Numbered from the stretch's first letter, positions 1 to 5,914 are shown. The stretch: 9,054 nt of DNA from Thermoplasmata archaeon (GCA_030043865.1 JASHWZ010000087.1:1-9054), one strand, 5' to 3'. The notes: generated from the sequence alone by a model not told the origin. Program-made: numbers and translations.

Positions 1-38
1 TTCTCCACCCAGACCGCCTCGGCCGCCCGGTCCGCCAT
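1..38 (-). CDS. Start of an unidentified protein, running off the left edge
   Basis: An ATG on the minus strand at 38 opens a frame reading MADRAAEAVWVE, which continues out of the window. Only 12 codons are visible, so no function can be assigned. The start is supported by a GGAG Shine-Dalgarno sequence at 44-47 (5-nt spacer) and a TATA-like box near 71-78, about 36 nt upstream. The sppA start at 1958 has the same arrangement. The gene lies 53 nt downstream of the hemerythrin-like gene on the same strand, so the two may share a transcript. The evidence is start context only, so the call is tentative. Confidence 0.45.
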   Translation of the reverse strand, partial: MADRAAEAVWVE

Positions 39-70
39 CGTCGCTCCGGCCGGGCGTCCCGCTGCCGGCT

Positions 71-80
71 CTTTAGGTTT
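71..80 (-). promoter_or_regulatory. TATA-like box for the left-edge gene
   Basis: Read on the minus strand, this is AAACCTAAAG, an A/T-rich island in very GC-rich surroundings. It is centred about 36 nt before the ATG at 38. With transcription starting roughly 25 nt downstream, the leader would be about 10 nt and would contain the GGAG at 44-47. It is a pattern match only. Confidence 0.35.
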
Positions 81-91
81 CTCGGCGAGCC

Positions 92-541
92 CTAGGCCCC
101 CGCCGGTGACCGGGGGAGCTCGGCGCGCCCGAAGTAGGCCCGCTCGTCGCGACGGTGGCGGCGGAGCGCCTCCGCGAGAACCCAGCCGTACTGGCCGAGC
201 GCCTGGCGATTCCCGCCGTGGTCGTCTTCTTCGACGACTCGGAAGAACCAGCGCAGCTGGTCGAGCGATACCCGGAATCGGGCGTGGTCCTCTTCGAGCG
301 TGCGGCGGAGCGTCGCGAGGTCGGCGCCGCGCCTTCCGACGGCTCCCGGGACCGTCAGCGCTCGATACGCCGACAAGTGGTCGCGGACGGCCCGATCGAC
401 CGCGTCGACCCATGATGCGACTTGGGGGAGGGGGTACGGCTCGAGGAGGACGAGGTTACGGCTCACTCCGTCGACCCACTCGACCAGCGCATCGAACTCC
501 CGCGGGGCGGCGACGATCTCCGCGCTCCCGCGAGCGGCCAT
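92..541 (-). CDS. Hypothetical protein with a degenerate hemerythrin-like (HHE) pattern
   Basis: This 149-aa protein is predicted to be all-helical and soluble, with no signal peptide or membrane span. I do not recognise a named family with certainty. Its histidine spacing recalls hemerythrin-like HHE cation-binding bundles: H55 in a DH motif (VRDHLSAY), H86 in EEDH, and H129-xxx-E133 near the C-terminus (RRHRRDERAYF). In intact HHE domains, two H-xxxE pairs and two further histidines hold a di-iron or other metal centre. Here the first H-xxxE pair has Tyr59 in place of Glu, and the helix-1 histidine is absent. Metal binding may therefore be altered or lost. The ATG at 541 is the first codon of a compact frame, and a weak TATA-like element lies about 27 nt upstream. 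The gene may be co-transcribed with the left-edge gene 53 nt downstream. An unrelated helical protein with coincidental histidines is possible. Confidence 0.7.
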   Translation of the reverse strand: MAARGSAEIVAAPREFDALVEWVDGVSRNLVLLEPYPLPQVASWVDAVDRAVRDHLSAYRALTVPGAVGRRGADLATLRRTLEEDHARFRVSLDQLRWFFRVVEEDDHGGNRQALGQYGWVLAEALRRHRRDERAYFGRAELPRSPAGA

Positions 542-563
542 CCCCGCGCGCGAGCGGCGACGT

Positions 564-572
564 CCCTATGTC
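564..572 (-). promoter_or_regulatory. Weak TATA-like element for the hemerythrin-like gene
   Basis: The minus strand reads GACATAGGG, centred about 27 nt before the ATG at 541. That distance suits an archaeal leaderless promoter, but the A/T content is low, so this is a weak call. Confidence 0.25.
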
Positions 573-578
573 GTTGTG

Positions 579-599
579 GGCCCGGGGCGCCCCCGGGCC
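579..599. repeat. Perfect 9-bp GC inverted repeat with a 3-nt loop
   Basis: The left arm GGCCCGGGG (579-587) and right arm CCCCGGGCC (591-599) are exact reverse complements around the loop CGC. The element lies just upstream of the predicted promoter of the hemerythrin-like gene and about 260 nt beyond the stop of the membrane-protein gene. It could be an operator or a transcript-end structure. No T-tract follows on either strand, so an archaeal terminator is not well supported. Confidence 0.5.
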
Positions 600-675
600 T
601 CACCGGTCGTGAGCACTCGACGTGGGGCGTCGGAGTGCGCTCGGACCAAGGTAGTGCCGTCCGTGAGGGTTCCTG

Positions 676-840
676 ATGAACGCGTTCGCCGCCCGAACTG
701 CGATCGAGAATGCCACGTTGAGCCGAACGATCGTCCGCGTCCCCCCGACGGACCCCTCGTCGGAGGCCGAGGTTCGGACCCGCCGTCACTGGTGGTCGAC
801 CCGAAAGCCGTCGACCCCGGTCCCGACCTTCCCCGACTGA
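676..840 (+). CDS. Doubtful small ORF of 54 codons
   Basis: This ATG-initiated frame begins MNAFAARTAIENATL and ends in a Trp/Pro-rich tail (RRHWWSTRKPSTPVPTFPD). A GAGGG Shine-Dalgarno-like sequence at 665-669 sits 6 nt before the ATG. About 87% of third codon positions are G or C by my hand count, which fits genes in this genome. First and second positions (roughly 57% and 66%) do not show the usual coding contrast. The product matches no family I know, and no TATA-like box is evident. It may be chance. Confidence 0.22.
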   Translation: MNAFAARTAIENATLSRTIVRVPPTDPSSEAEVRTRRHWWSTRKPSTPVPTFPD

Positions 841-857
841 CCGAGCCGAACTCGCGG

Positions 858-1862
858 TTACGCCGCGCCTGAAGCGCCGAGCGGTACGGACGGGACCCCC
901 CGACCGAACCGCGTCCGGTACAGCCGGTACTGGAGGTACGCGAAGACGGCGGCCACTAGCAGAATCCCGGGCACCGTGAACTCCACGACGACATCCCACG
1001 CGAAGAGCACTCCGAGCATTCCGGTCGCGAAGTAGAACTTCGACCAGTCGAGGTCGTCCACCCCGACCCTTCGGAGGACGAGCGCGAGCGCGCCGAGCGA
1101 GATCAGTACGAGCGCGAGTCCGGCGATGGGCGCCGGAACTCGACCTCCCCCGCCCGACAGGATGAGGACGAGAAACCACGCGTCGAAGAAGAGCGTCCCC
1201 GCGAACGCGAGGCCCCAGGGCCCGATCCGCGGGGGCCCGGTGCGGACCGAGAGCAGGTCCCGCGGGACGAGGTAGGCGAGCCCGAGGAGGACGGCTTCGA
1301 CCCCCAAGAAGAAAGCGAGGAGCACCGGGGAGGGCCCGTACCCCACGACGACCGAGAACAACCCGACCACGAACAGGTAGACCCCGGCCGCGAGACCGAC
1401 CGCGCCCGGGTCGAGCCATCGCTCTCCCTTCACTTCCGGGAACCAGAGCTGGGTCAGGAGGATGGGGAGCGCGATGGAGTAGACGGCGTGGAACGCCGTC
1501 AGCCCGAGGGCCCAGAGCCAGTTCACCCCGAACGCGTGTCCGTACGCACCGAGCGCTCCGACCGGAGCTCGGCCAGCGGGCTCGAAGAACGTGTGGACGG
1601 CGAGTCCCTCCTCGGCGATGCCGTACGCGGCGCCCAGCAGGAGGACGGTCGCCCATCCCTTGCGGAAGACGATTGCGAACTCGCGGATCAGCAGCGCCCC
1701 GCACCCGTACAACCCGACGATGCCGAGGAAGCCGATCGCGAATCCGACCGGGTCGAAGACCAGCTCGGAGATCGGCGTCGAGCCCGTGAGCAACTCGGGG
1801 ATCGTCGGCGCGAACAGGAGCAGGGCCAGGACCGGCCAGCGGGGCCGGATCAGGATCCGCAC
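858..1862 (-). CDS. Polytopic membrane protein, CPBP/CAAX-protease-like
   Basis: This 334-aa, very hydrophobic protein has roughly eight to nine predicted membrane spans, starting at residues 10-22 and continuing through 40-60, 70-83, 113-137 and onward to a C-terminal span near residues 285-310. It resembles uncharacterised membrane proteins with a conserved 'GW-T-LLLGAAYGI-EEG' block, here at residues 69-86 with Glu84 and Glu85. A second conserved-looking element, LTAFHAVYS, carries His125. A Glu-Glu pair in one helix with a His in a later helix is the layout of CPBP intramembrane metalloproteases (the CAAX-protease/bacteriocin-processing family). The canonical EExxxR arginine is missing, however, so peptidase activity is uncertain. 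I chose the GTG at 1862 because it gives a natural membrane start (VRILIRPRWPVLALLL) and lies about 26 nt after a TATA-like box. The longer frame from an ATG at 1946 would translate that promoter. The gene is divergent from sppA. Confidence 0.8.
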   Translation of the reverse strand: MRILIRPRWPVLALLLFAPTIPELLTGSTPISELVFDPVGFAIGFLGIVGLYGCGALLIREFAIVFRKGWATVLLLGAAYGIAEEGLAVHTFFEPAGRAPVGALGAYGHAFGVNWLWALGLTAFHAVYSIALPILLTQLWFPEVKGERWLDPGAVGLAAGVYLFVVGLFSVVVGYGPSPVLLAFFLGVEAVLLGLAYLVPRDLLSVRTGPPRIGPWGLAFAGTLFFDAWFLVLILSGGGGRVPAPIAGLALVLISLGALALVLRRVGVDDLDWSKFYFATGMLGVLFAWDVVVEFTVPGILLVAAVFAYLQYRLYRTRFGRGVPSVPLGASGAA

Positions 1863-1883
1863 GCTCCTCGCTCGGCGGAAGTC

Positions 1884-1893
1884 GTACTTGAAC
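1884..1893 (-). promoter_or_regulatory. TATA-like box deciding the membrane-protein start
   Basis: The minus strand reads GTTCAAGTAC, centred about 26 nt upstream of the GTG at 1862. This spacing implies a leaderless mRNA and argues against the upstream in-frame ATG at 1946. A second A/T-rich stretch at 1917-1926 reads as a TATA box in both directions and could contribute a longer leader. Confidence 0.45.
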
Positions 1894-1918
1894 CGTCGCC
1901 CGGCGGGCCCGGTACGGA

Positions 1919-1926
1919 TTATATGC
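1919..1926 (+). promoter_or_regulatory. TATA box of sppA
   Basis: TTATATGC is the best A/T island between the divergent genes. It lies about 36 nt before the GTG at 1958, placing transcription start near 1947-1949. The short leader would begin at or just before the GAGG at 1948-1951, a Shine-Dalgarno with a 6-nt spacer to the GTG. Confidence 0.55.
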
Positions 1927-1957
1927 GGCGCGGGCCTCGCACCCACCGAGGAAAGCC

Positions 1958-2749
1958 GTGCGCGAGCAGCTCGCCCATGTCACGTTCCGCGGAGCGATCC
2001 GGGAGCGCTCCGTCGAGCCCTACCTCCGCGTCCTCCGGGCGCTCGGCGACCGCCGACGGGTGAAAGGCGTCCTGCTCGACATCTCGAGCGGCGGTGGCGA
2101 GTCGATCGCCTCAACGGACTTCTACCTCGCGGTCAAGCGTCTCGACGCCGCGAAGCCGGTGGTCGCGTCGATCGGCTCGGCGGGGGCCTCCGGTGCCTAC
2201 ATGGCCGCGCTTGGCGCGCGCCGCGTCTACGCCTATCCGGACTCGATCGTCGGTTCGATCGGAGTGATCCACCCGCACGTCGCGGTCCGGGACCTGCTGC
2301 GGCGCGTCGGCGTCGAGGTCGACCTCGTGCACGCCGGCGAGCACAAGGACGCGTATCAGGGGTACCGCCCGCTCACCGGGGAGGAACGGACGAAGCTGCA
2401 GGCGGTCACCCAGGACACGTACGAGGGGTTCGTCGCGCTCGTGGCCCGCGAACGGAAGCGCCCGGTGGAGGAGATCCGTCCGCTCGCGACCGGCGAGTTC
2501 TGGAGCGGCACACGTTCGCTCCAGCTCGGTCTCGTGGACGCGCTGGGCGACCGGACCGCCGCGCTCGAGGAGCTATCCCGGATCACCGGCGTGCCCGTCG
2601 GCAAGACCGTCCGTTTCGCCCCGCCCCGCTCGTTCGTCGAGCGGTTCTTCTCGGGCGGCGCCGGCGCCTTCGCGGACGCGGTCGCCGTGCGGGTCCACGA
2701 CTCGGTCGAAGAGAGCCTGTTCGACTGGGGCGGCGGCCTTCTCCGCTAG
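1958..2749 (+). CDS. sppA: SppA-like S49 serine peptidase without a membrane anchor
   Basis: This 263-aa protein has the ClpP/crotonase-like S49 peptidase fold. Enzymes of this family use a Ser/Lys dyad to degrade signal peptides and other peptides. The likely nucleophile is Ser78 in GSAGASGAYMAA. The general-base lysine is Lys130 in GEHKDAY. The 52-residue gap between them matches my recollection of Bacillus SppA (Ser147/Lys199). The strand-turn DISSGGGES (41-49) and the segment SIVGSIGV (96-103) are also typical of the family. The start is GTG with a GAGG Shine-Dalgarno. Unlike typical SppA, there is no N-terminal transmembrane segment or signal peptide, because the fold begins at once (VREQLAHVTFRGAI). 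The enzyme is probably cytoplasmic or only peripherally attached. It precedes the Sec61-beta gene by 70 nt, and that gene has its own promoter. The family call is firm, but the substrate is unknown. Confidence 0.9.
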   Translation: MREQLAHVTFRGAIRERSVEPYLRVLRALGDRRRVKGVLLDISSGGGESIASTDFYLAVKRLDAAKPVVASIGSAGASGAYMAALGARRVYAYPDSIVGSIGVIHPHVAVRDLLRRVGVEVDLVHAGEHKDAYQGYRPLTGEERTKLQAVTQDTYEGFVALVARERKRPVEEIRPLATGEFWSGTRSLQLGLVDALGDRTAALEELSRITGVPVGKTVRFAPPRSFVERFFSGGAGAFADAVAVRVHDSVEESLFDWGGGLLR

Positions 2750-2784
2750 TCCCGGCGGGCCGACCCCGCGGCCCGACGCATCGC

Positions 2785-2793
2785 ATTAAATAC
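2785..2793 (+). promoter_or_regulatory. TATA box of the Sec61-beta gene
   Basis: ATTAAATAC is a near-consensus archaeal TATA box centred about 31 nt before the ATG at 2820. It is the clearest promoter in the window. No Shine-Dalgarno precedes the ATG, so the mRNA is probably leaderless or nearly so. Confidence 0.7.
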
Positions 2794-2819
2794 GGGCGTC
2801 GCGGTCGGAGCCGCCGAAG

Positions 2820-2981
2820 ATGCCCGACAGCCGACGGTCCGGATTCTCGAGCGCGGCCGGTCTCATCCAGTACTACGACATGGAGGAGACCCGGGCGCTG
2901 AAGGTCAACCCCTACCTGGTGCTCATCATGGGCGCCGCGGCCGCCGTGTTCGTCGAGATCCTCAACTGGCGGCTCGTGTAG
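2820..2981 (+). CDS. secG: Preprotein translocase subunit Sec61-beta
   Basis: This 53-aa protein has the architecture of archaeal Sec61-beta, the small tail-anchored subunit of the SecYE-beta protein-conducting channel. A short hydrophilic cytosolic N-terminus leads into the conserved block SSAAGLIQYYDMEE (10-23) and then ALKVNPYLVLI. A single membrane helix follows (about 31-48), with a very short external tail (NWRLV). The 'SAAGL-x-Y-x-D' and 'K-V-x-P' elements are the family hallmarks. The strong TATA box 31 nt upstream fixes the start. Its stop is one base from the stop of the convergent taw1 gene, so the two transcripts must overlap at their 3' ends. Confidence 0.92.
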   Translation: MPDSRRSGFSSAAGLIQYYDMEETRALKVNPYLVLIMGAAAAVFVEILNWRLV

Positions 2982-2982
2982 T

Positions 2983-3963
2983 TCAGGCGGTCGCGGCCGC
3001 CGCGGGCCGACCGAGTTCCTCGGGCGCCCGTCCGGGAAGGTACCGCCCGTCCGATCGAGCGCCGAGCAGGTAGACCTTCGACTCGGGTGACTCGTCGAGC
3101 AGGAGGTAGCCGGTGCGGGCCGCGAGGCGGCGGGCGAAGCCGCCGATCTCCTCGTGGGAGGGGACGTGGTCGCGGCCGAGCCGCTGGCGCGACTTGCCCA
3201 TGTACACGTACCCCTTCGGCTCCACGAAGTCCGGTCGAGCGAGGAGGTCGAGGTCGGCGTACTCGTCGACCCAGCCCAGGTTCCAGCCCTTGACGAGCGT
3301 GTGCCGGACGACGCGGCGGGTCTTCAGGTCCCGAACGATCGCGAGCGATTCGCGGAGCCGGTCCCACGCGTCCTCGTAGGCGGGGAGCGTCAGGCGGCGG
3401 AACACTGCCTCGTTCGGCGCCGTCACCGAGACGTAGAGCTGAGTCGGGAGCGGGTCGAGCGCGCGCAGGGCGTCCGGGTTCGTCCCGTTCGTGACGAGGA
3501 ACGTCGTGATCCCGCGCGCGTGGCAGATCTCGAGGAACCGGTTCATCTTCGGGTAGAGCGTTGGCTCGCCCGTGAGCGAGATCGCGATGTGCCGCGGCGA
3601 CTGCGACTCGTCCCACCGCTCGAGGGCGACCGACGGGTCGCCCTTGAAGCCCGAGAGGATGCGCCGCTGCGCGTCGACCGATTGGTCGAGCAGCGTCTCG
3701 GGATCGTCATACTCGGGCATCACGGCATCGTTCTCCCACCCCTGGTTCCGCCAGCAGAATCGGCAGTGGAGGTTGCACGAGTCGATCGCCGGCGACATCT
3801 GCAGGCACCGGTGGCTCTCGATACCGTAGAACCGGCCCTTGTAGCAGTCCCGGCCCCGGACGAGCGACTCCCGGGTCCAGTAGCAGATCTTGACCGCGCT
3901 GTGCCGGCCGACCAGCTGGTACCCCTGCCCGACGAGCTCGGTCGAGAGGTCCTGGTCGCCCAT
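2983..3963 (-). CDS. taw1: tRNA-Phe 4-demethylwyosine synthase (Taw1/TYW1)
   Basis: This 326-aa radical SAM enzyme condenses N1-methylguanosine at position 37 of tRNA-Phe with pyruvate-derived carbons to form the tricyclic 4-demethylwyosine base. It is the key step of archaeal wyosine synthesis. The radical SAM cluster motif is C63-xxx-C67-xx-C70 in SCNLHCRFCWRN. Three further cysteines, C27 (KICYW), C40 (RDCYKG) and C53 (SHRCLQMSP), match the second Fe-S cluster of characterised archaeal Taw1 in position and spacing. SLTGEPTLYP and FLVTNGTNP are further family blocks. There is no N-terminal flavodoxin domain, as expected for the archaeal form and unlike eukaryotic TYW1. The ATG at 3963 is directly preceded by GGAGG and lies about 30 nt after a TATA-like element, so translation may be leaderless. 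No other wyosine genes are in the window. Confidence 0.95.
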   Translation of the reverse strand: MGDQDLSTELVGQGYQLVGRHSAVKICYWTRESLVRGRDCYKGRFYGIESHRCLQMSPAIDSCNLHCRFCWRNQGWENDAVMPEYDDPETLLDQSVDAQRRILSGFKGDPSVALERWDESQSPRHIAISLTGEPTLYPKMNRFLEICHARGITTFLVTNGTNPDALRALDPLPTQLYVSVTAPNEAVFRRLTLPAYEDAWDRLRESLAIVRDLKTRRVVRHTLVKGWNLGWVDEYADLDLLARPDFVEPKGYVYMGKSRQRLGRDHVPSHEEIGGFARRLAARTGYLLLDESPESKVYLLGARSDGRYLPGRAPEELGRPAAAATA

Positions 3964-3989
3964 CCTCCGGGCGCGAGCGAGCGCCGGCG

Positions 3990-4000
3990 GATTATCCTTT
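3990..4000 (-). promoter_or_regulatory. TATA-like box of taw1
   Basis: The minus strand reads AAAGGATAATC, the only A/T-rich stretch between taw1 and the ABC permease gene, centred about 30 nt upstream of the taw1 ATG. It suggests taw1 is transcribed independently of the ABC operon, whose permease stop is 87 nt upstream. Confidence 0.5.
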
Positions 4001-4029
4001 GCCGCGGGCGCGGGGGACGGCTGCGGCGA

Positions 4030-4046
4030 GGGGGGCCCCGCCCCCC
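4030..4046 (-). terminator. GC hairpin just after the ABC permease gene
   Basis: GGGGGG (4030-4035) pairs with CCCCCC (4041-4046) around a 5-nt loop, starting 4 nt beyond the permease stop on the minus strand. It may mark the 3' end of the ABC operon mRNA. No T-rich tract follows, so a true archaeal terminator is unproven. Confidence 0.3.
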
Positions 4047-4050
4047 GGGC

Positions 4051-4929
4051 TCAGTTGAACTCTTCCCGTTCGAACAGCACGAGGCCGGCGAGGGCCGTGA
4101 TCACAAGGTACGCGATCATGATCACGATCCCCTCGCCGATCCCCGCCGTCCAGGAGACGGTGGTGACCGAGATCCGACCGACCATCATCGTACTCACGGT
4201 CTTGACGCCGAAGAGTCCCCAGTTGATGTTCGAGCCAAAGACGCCGCCGATCGTCGAGCTCGCGTAGGAGATGATCATCCACGGCTCGACCTTCGCGAGG
4301 TCGACCAGAACGTCCTGCAGAAGCGAGAATCCGAAGAGGAAGAGGATCGCCGTGAGGACGAACCCGTAGGCGCTGGTCTTGAACAGCGAGCTGAACAAGA
4401 ACGTCGCTCCGAGGACGGCCGCGAGGTACAAGAGGGAGAGCAAGAGCGACAACGCGAGCTGCCAGGGGAGCGCGGCGGAGCCGAAGTAGTAGGCGCCGTT
4501 CGCGAGGAGGATCGCGAGGAAGAGGAGTACCATCGCGGCGGAGGCGAGGTACGCGGCGATGAACTTCCCGACGTAGACCGTCGCCCGCCGGACCGGGAGC
4601 CCCATCAGGAAGTAGCCCGTCTTGTTCTGGAACTCGCCCGCGATCGCGTCGCCGCCGAAGAACACCGCGGAGAGCACGATCGGGATCGCGACCCCTCCGC
4701 CCCACAGCGAGCCGTAGAATGCGAGGTTCGTGGTGACGATCCCTCCGCGGAAGTGCGCCACGATCGCCGTCAGGATCGCGCCGACTGCGAGGACGATCGC
4801 GAGGAGCGCTACGAAGCGCCGCGAGCGCAAGTACTCCCGGAGTTGGTAGCGGGTGAGCTTGAGGACCTGCTCGGACGAGACCGGGACGTGGAGACGCGGC
4901 GTCTCGGGCGAGAGCACCGTCGCGGTCAC
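4051..4929 (-). CDS. ABC-2 type transporter permease
   Basis: This 292-aa integral membrane protein is the permease half of an ABC-2 type exporter. A cytosolic N-terminus of about 38 residues ends in the amphipathic coupling-type segment LTRYQLREYLRSRR. Six predicted membrane spans follow, at roughly residues 39-60, 77-93, 126-148, 156-180, 188-206 and 262-285. The stretch GDAIAGEFQNKTGYFLMGLPVRR (93-115) between spans 2 and 3 is the typical ABC-2 signature, a cytosolic loop that contacts the ATPase. The start is GTG, 4 nt after the ATPase stop. A GGGGAG Shine-Dalgarno lies at 4939-4944 inside the end of the ATPase gene, so translation is probably coupled. The substrate cannot be read from the sequence. 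Antimicrobial peptide or lipid export is suggested only by the partner ATPase type. Confidence 0.9.
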   Translation of the reverse strand: MTATVLSPETPRLHVPVSSEQVLKLTRYQLREYLRSRRFVALLAIVLAVGAILTAIVAHFRGGIVTTNLAFYGSLWGGGVAIPIVLSAVFFGGDAIAGEFQNKTGYFLMGLPVRRATVYVGKFIAAYLASAAMVLLFLAILLANGAYYFGSAALPWQLALSLLLSLLYLAAVLGATFLFSSLFKTSAYGFVLTAILFLFGFSLLQDVLVDLAKVEPWMIISYASSTIGGVFGSNINWGLFGVKTVSTMMVGRISVTTVSWTAGIGEGIVIMIAYLVITALAGLVLFEREEFN

Positions 4930-4933
4930 CGGC

Positions 4934-5881
4934 CTAGTCTCCCCGCGAGATCTGGCTCAGGTAGACCTCTTCGAGGGCGCTCTCGGAGTCCGCCATGCCG
5001 ATCACACCGATCTTGAGCCCGACGAGCGTCTCGAGCAGCTTCTCCTGCCCCGCCGCGCCCCCGGAGAACCGGATCCGAAGCCGCTTCGTGTCGAGCGCGT
5101 TCACGCTCAAGACCCCGGGCAGCGCCGCAATCGACGGCGGAACGACCCCGCCGTCGAGCGGCCGGGCGAGCGAGACGTCCACCGAAGAGTGGCCGTCCGA
5201 GAACCGGGACGTGACGTTCTCGAGGGTGTCGTAGAAGAGAAGCTTCCCGTGATTGACGAGGGCCACCTCGTCGCAGACGTCGGTGACCTCACTGAGAATG
5301 TGGCTGCTCATGAAGATCAGACGCTGGCTCTTCTTGAGGTCCCGGACAATAGAGCGGACCTCGGCCATGCCCCGGGGGTCGAGCCCCGTCGACGGCTCGT
5401 CGAGCAGCAGCACCGCGGGGTCGTGGACGAGCGCCGCCGCGATGTTGATCCGCTGCTTCATCCCCTTCGACATGCGACCGACCTTCTGGTCCGCCCAGTC
5501 GAGCATCTTGACCTCGGAGAGCACGGTCCGGATCCGTGGGCGGCGCTCGGCGGGAGGGACGCCCCGGAGGTCGGCGACCATCTCGAGCGCTTCGTTCGGT
5601 GTGAGCGACGGATAGATCTCGGGAGTCTCGATCAGCACGCCCGCGTCCGCGAGCGCCTTCTTCCGGTCGGTCTGGACGGAGTAACCGTTGATCGAGCAGC
5701 CGCCCCGCGTCGGGAAGATCATGTCGGTGAGCAGCTTCAGCGTGGTCGTCTTGCCGGCGCCGTTCGGCCCGAGGAACCCGACGCACTTGGTGCCGGAGAT
5801 CGAAAGACTCAGCGACTCGAGCGCGGTGAAGCTGCCGAACGTCTTCGTCAGGTCGGTGGTTTCGATGGACGGCGGCGCCAT
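4934..5881 (-). CDS. ABC transporter ATP-binding protein (BcrA/lantibiotic-immunity type)
   Basis: This 315-aa cytosolic ATPase powers the downstream ABC-2 permease. Walker A is GPNGAGKTT (38-46). The signature motif is the variant SKGMKQR (138-144). Walker B is VLLLDEP (157-163) with catalytic Glu162, the D-loop is STGLDP (164-169), and the switch histidine is His194. The Q-loop position reads LIETPEIYPSLTPNEAL, with Glu85 where most ABC ATPases have Gln. This 'E-loop' is known from BcrA- and LanF-like peptide-resistance exporters. Residues after about 225 form the usual C-terminal extension of the ABC-2 class. I chose the ATG at 5881 because a TATA-like element lies about 30 nt upstream. 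The longer frame to 5932 would run across that promoter. The gene follows copA by 47 nt on the same strand. Confidence 0.93.
   Translation of the reverse strand: MAPPSIETTDLTKTFGSFTALESLSLSISGTKCVGFLGPNGAGKTTTLKLLTDMIFPTRGGCSINGYSVQTDRKKALADAGVLIETPEIYPSLTPNEALEMVADLRGVPPAERRPRIRTVLSEVKMLDWADQKVGRMSKGMKQRINIAAALVHDPAVLLLDEPSTGLDPRGMAEVRSIVRDLKKSQRLIFMSSHILSEVTDVCDEVALVNHGKLLFYDTLENVTSRFSDGHSSVDVSLARPLDGGVVPPSIAALPGVLSVNALDTKRLRIRFSGGAAGQEKLLETLVGLKIGVIGMADSESALEEVYLSQISRGD
4939..4944 (-). promoter_or_regulatory. Shine-Dalgarno of the ABC permease
   Basis: The minus strand reads GGGGAG, 9 nt before the GTG at 4929 and within the last codons of the ATPase gene. It supports the GTG start and coupled translation of the two subunits. 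Confidence 0.5.
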
Positions 5882-5906
5882 TGATGACGGCTCTGACCGG
5901 CAGAGG

Positions 5907-5914
5907 GTAAAAAG
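5907..5914 (-). promoter_or_regulatory. TATA-like box of the ABC operon, also a T5 tract after copA
   Basis: The minus strand reads CTTTTTAC, centred about 30 nt before the ATPase ATG at 5881, which fits a leaderless promoter. The same five T residues lie about 16 nt downstream of the copA stop, where a T-tract could also end copA transcription. Either role, or both, is possible. Confidence 0.5.

Larger units (their letters stand above)
542..857. other. Intergenic stretch of about 315 nt, mostly unexplained
   Basis: This gap lies between the hemerythrin-like gene start (541) and the stop of the membrane-protein gene (858), both on the minus strand. It contains the weak promoter element near 568, a strong GC hairpin at 579-599, a doubtful plus-strand ORF at 676-840, and a smaller inverted repeat (CCGACG at 745-750, CGTCGG at 758-763). 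I see no tRNA-like fold, no tandem repeat and no convincing riboswitch. Part of it is probably the 3' untranslated region of the membrane-protein gene. Confidence 0.6.

Noticed and set aside
542..857. A tRNA, small RNA or CRISPR fragment in the intergenic gap
   Set aside because: There is no cloverleaf-like pairing, no conserved tRNA T-loop sequence and no regularly spaced repeats.
1860..1946. N-terminal extension of the membrane protein to an ATG at 1946
   Set aside because: The extra 28 residues translate the promoter region, including both TATA-like stretches, and are unlike a membrane-protein N-terminus. The GTG at 1862 fits better.
463..1983. A 506-codon minus-strand frame overlapping the membrane-protein gene
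   Set aside because: Its translation is Arg/Gly/Pro-rich with no membrane pattern, whereas the alternative frame on the same strand gives coherent hydrophobic helices.
4030..4046. Treating the GC hairpin after the permease as a firm terminator
   Set aside because: There is no T-tract after the stem, and archaeal termination depends mainly on T-rich stretches. It is kept only as a low-confidence feature.
3154..5016. A 620-codon plus-strand open frame across taw1 and the ABC permease
   Set aside because: It is rich in Arg, Asp and Glu with no domain structure and lies antisense to well-supported genes. Long antisense frames are expected at this GC content.
4853..5884. A 343-codon plus-strand frame opposite the ABC ATPase
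   Set aside because: It is antisense to a gene with intact Walker A, Walker B and signature motifs, and its product resembles no family.
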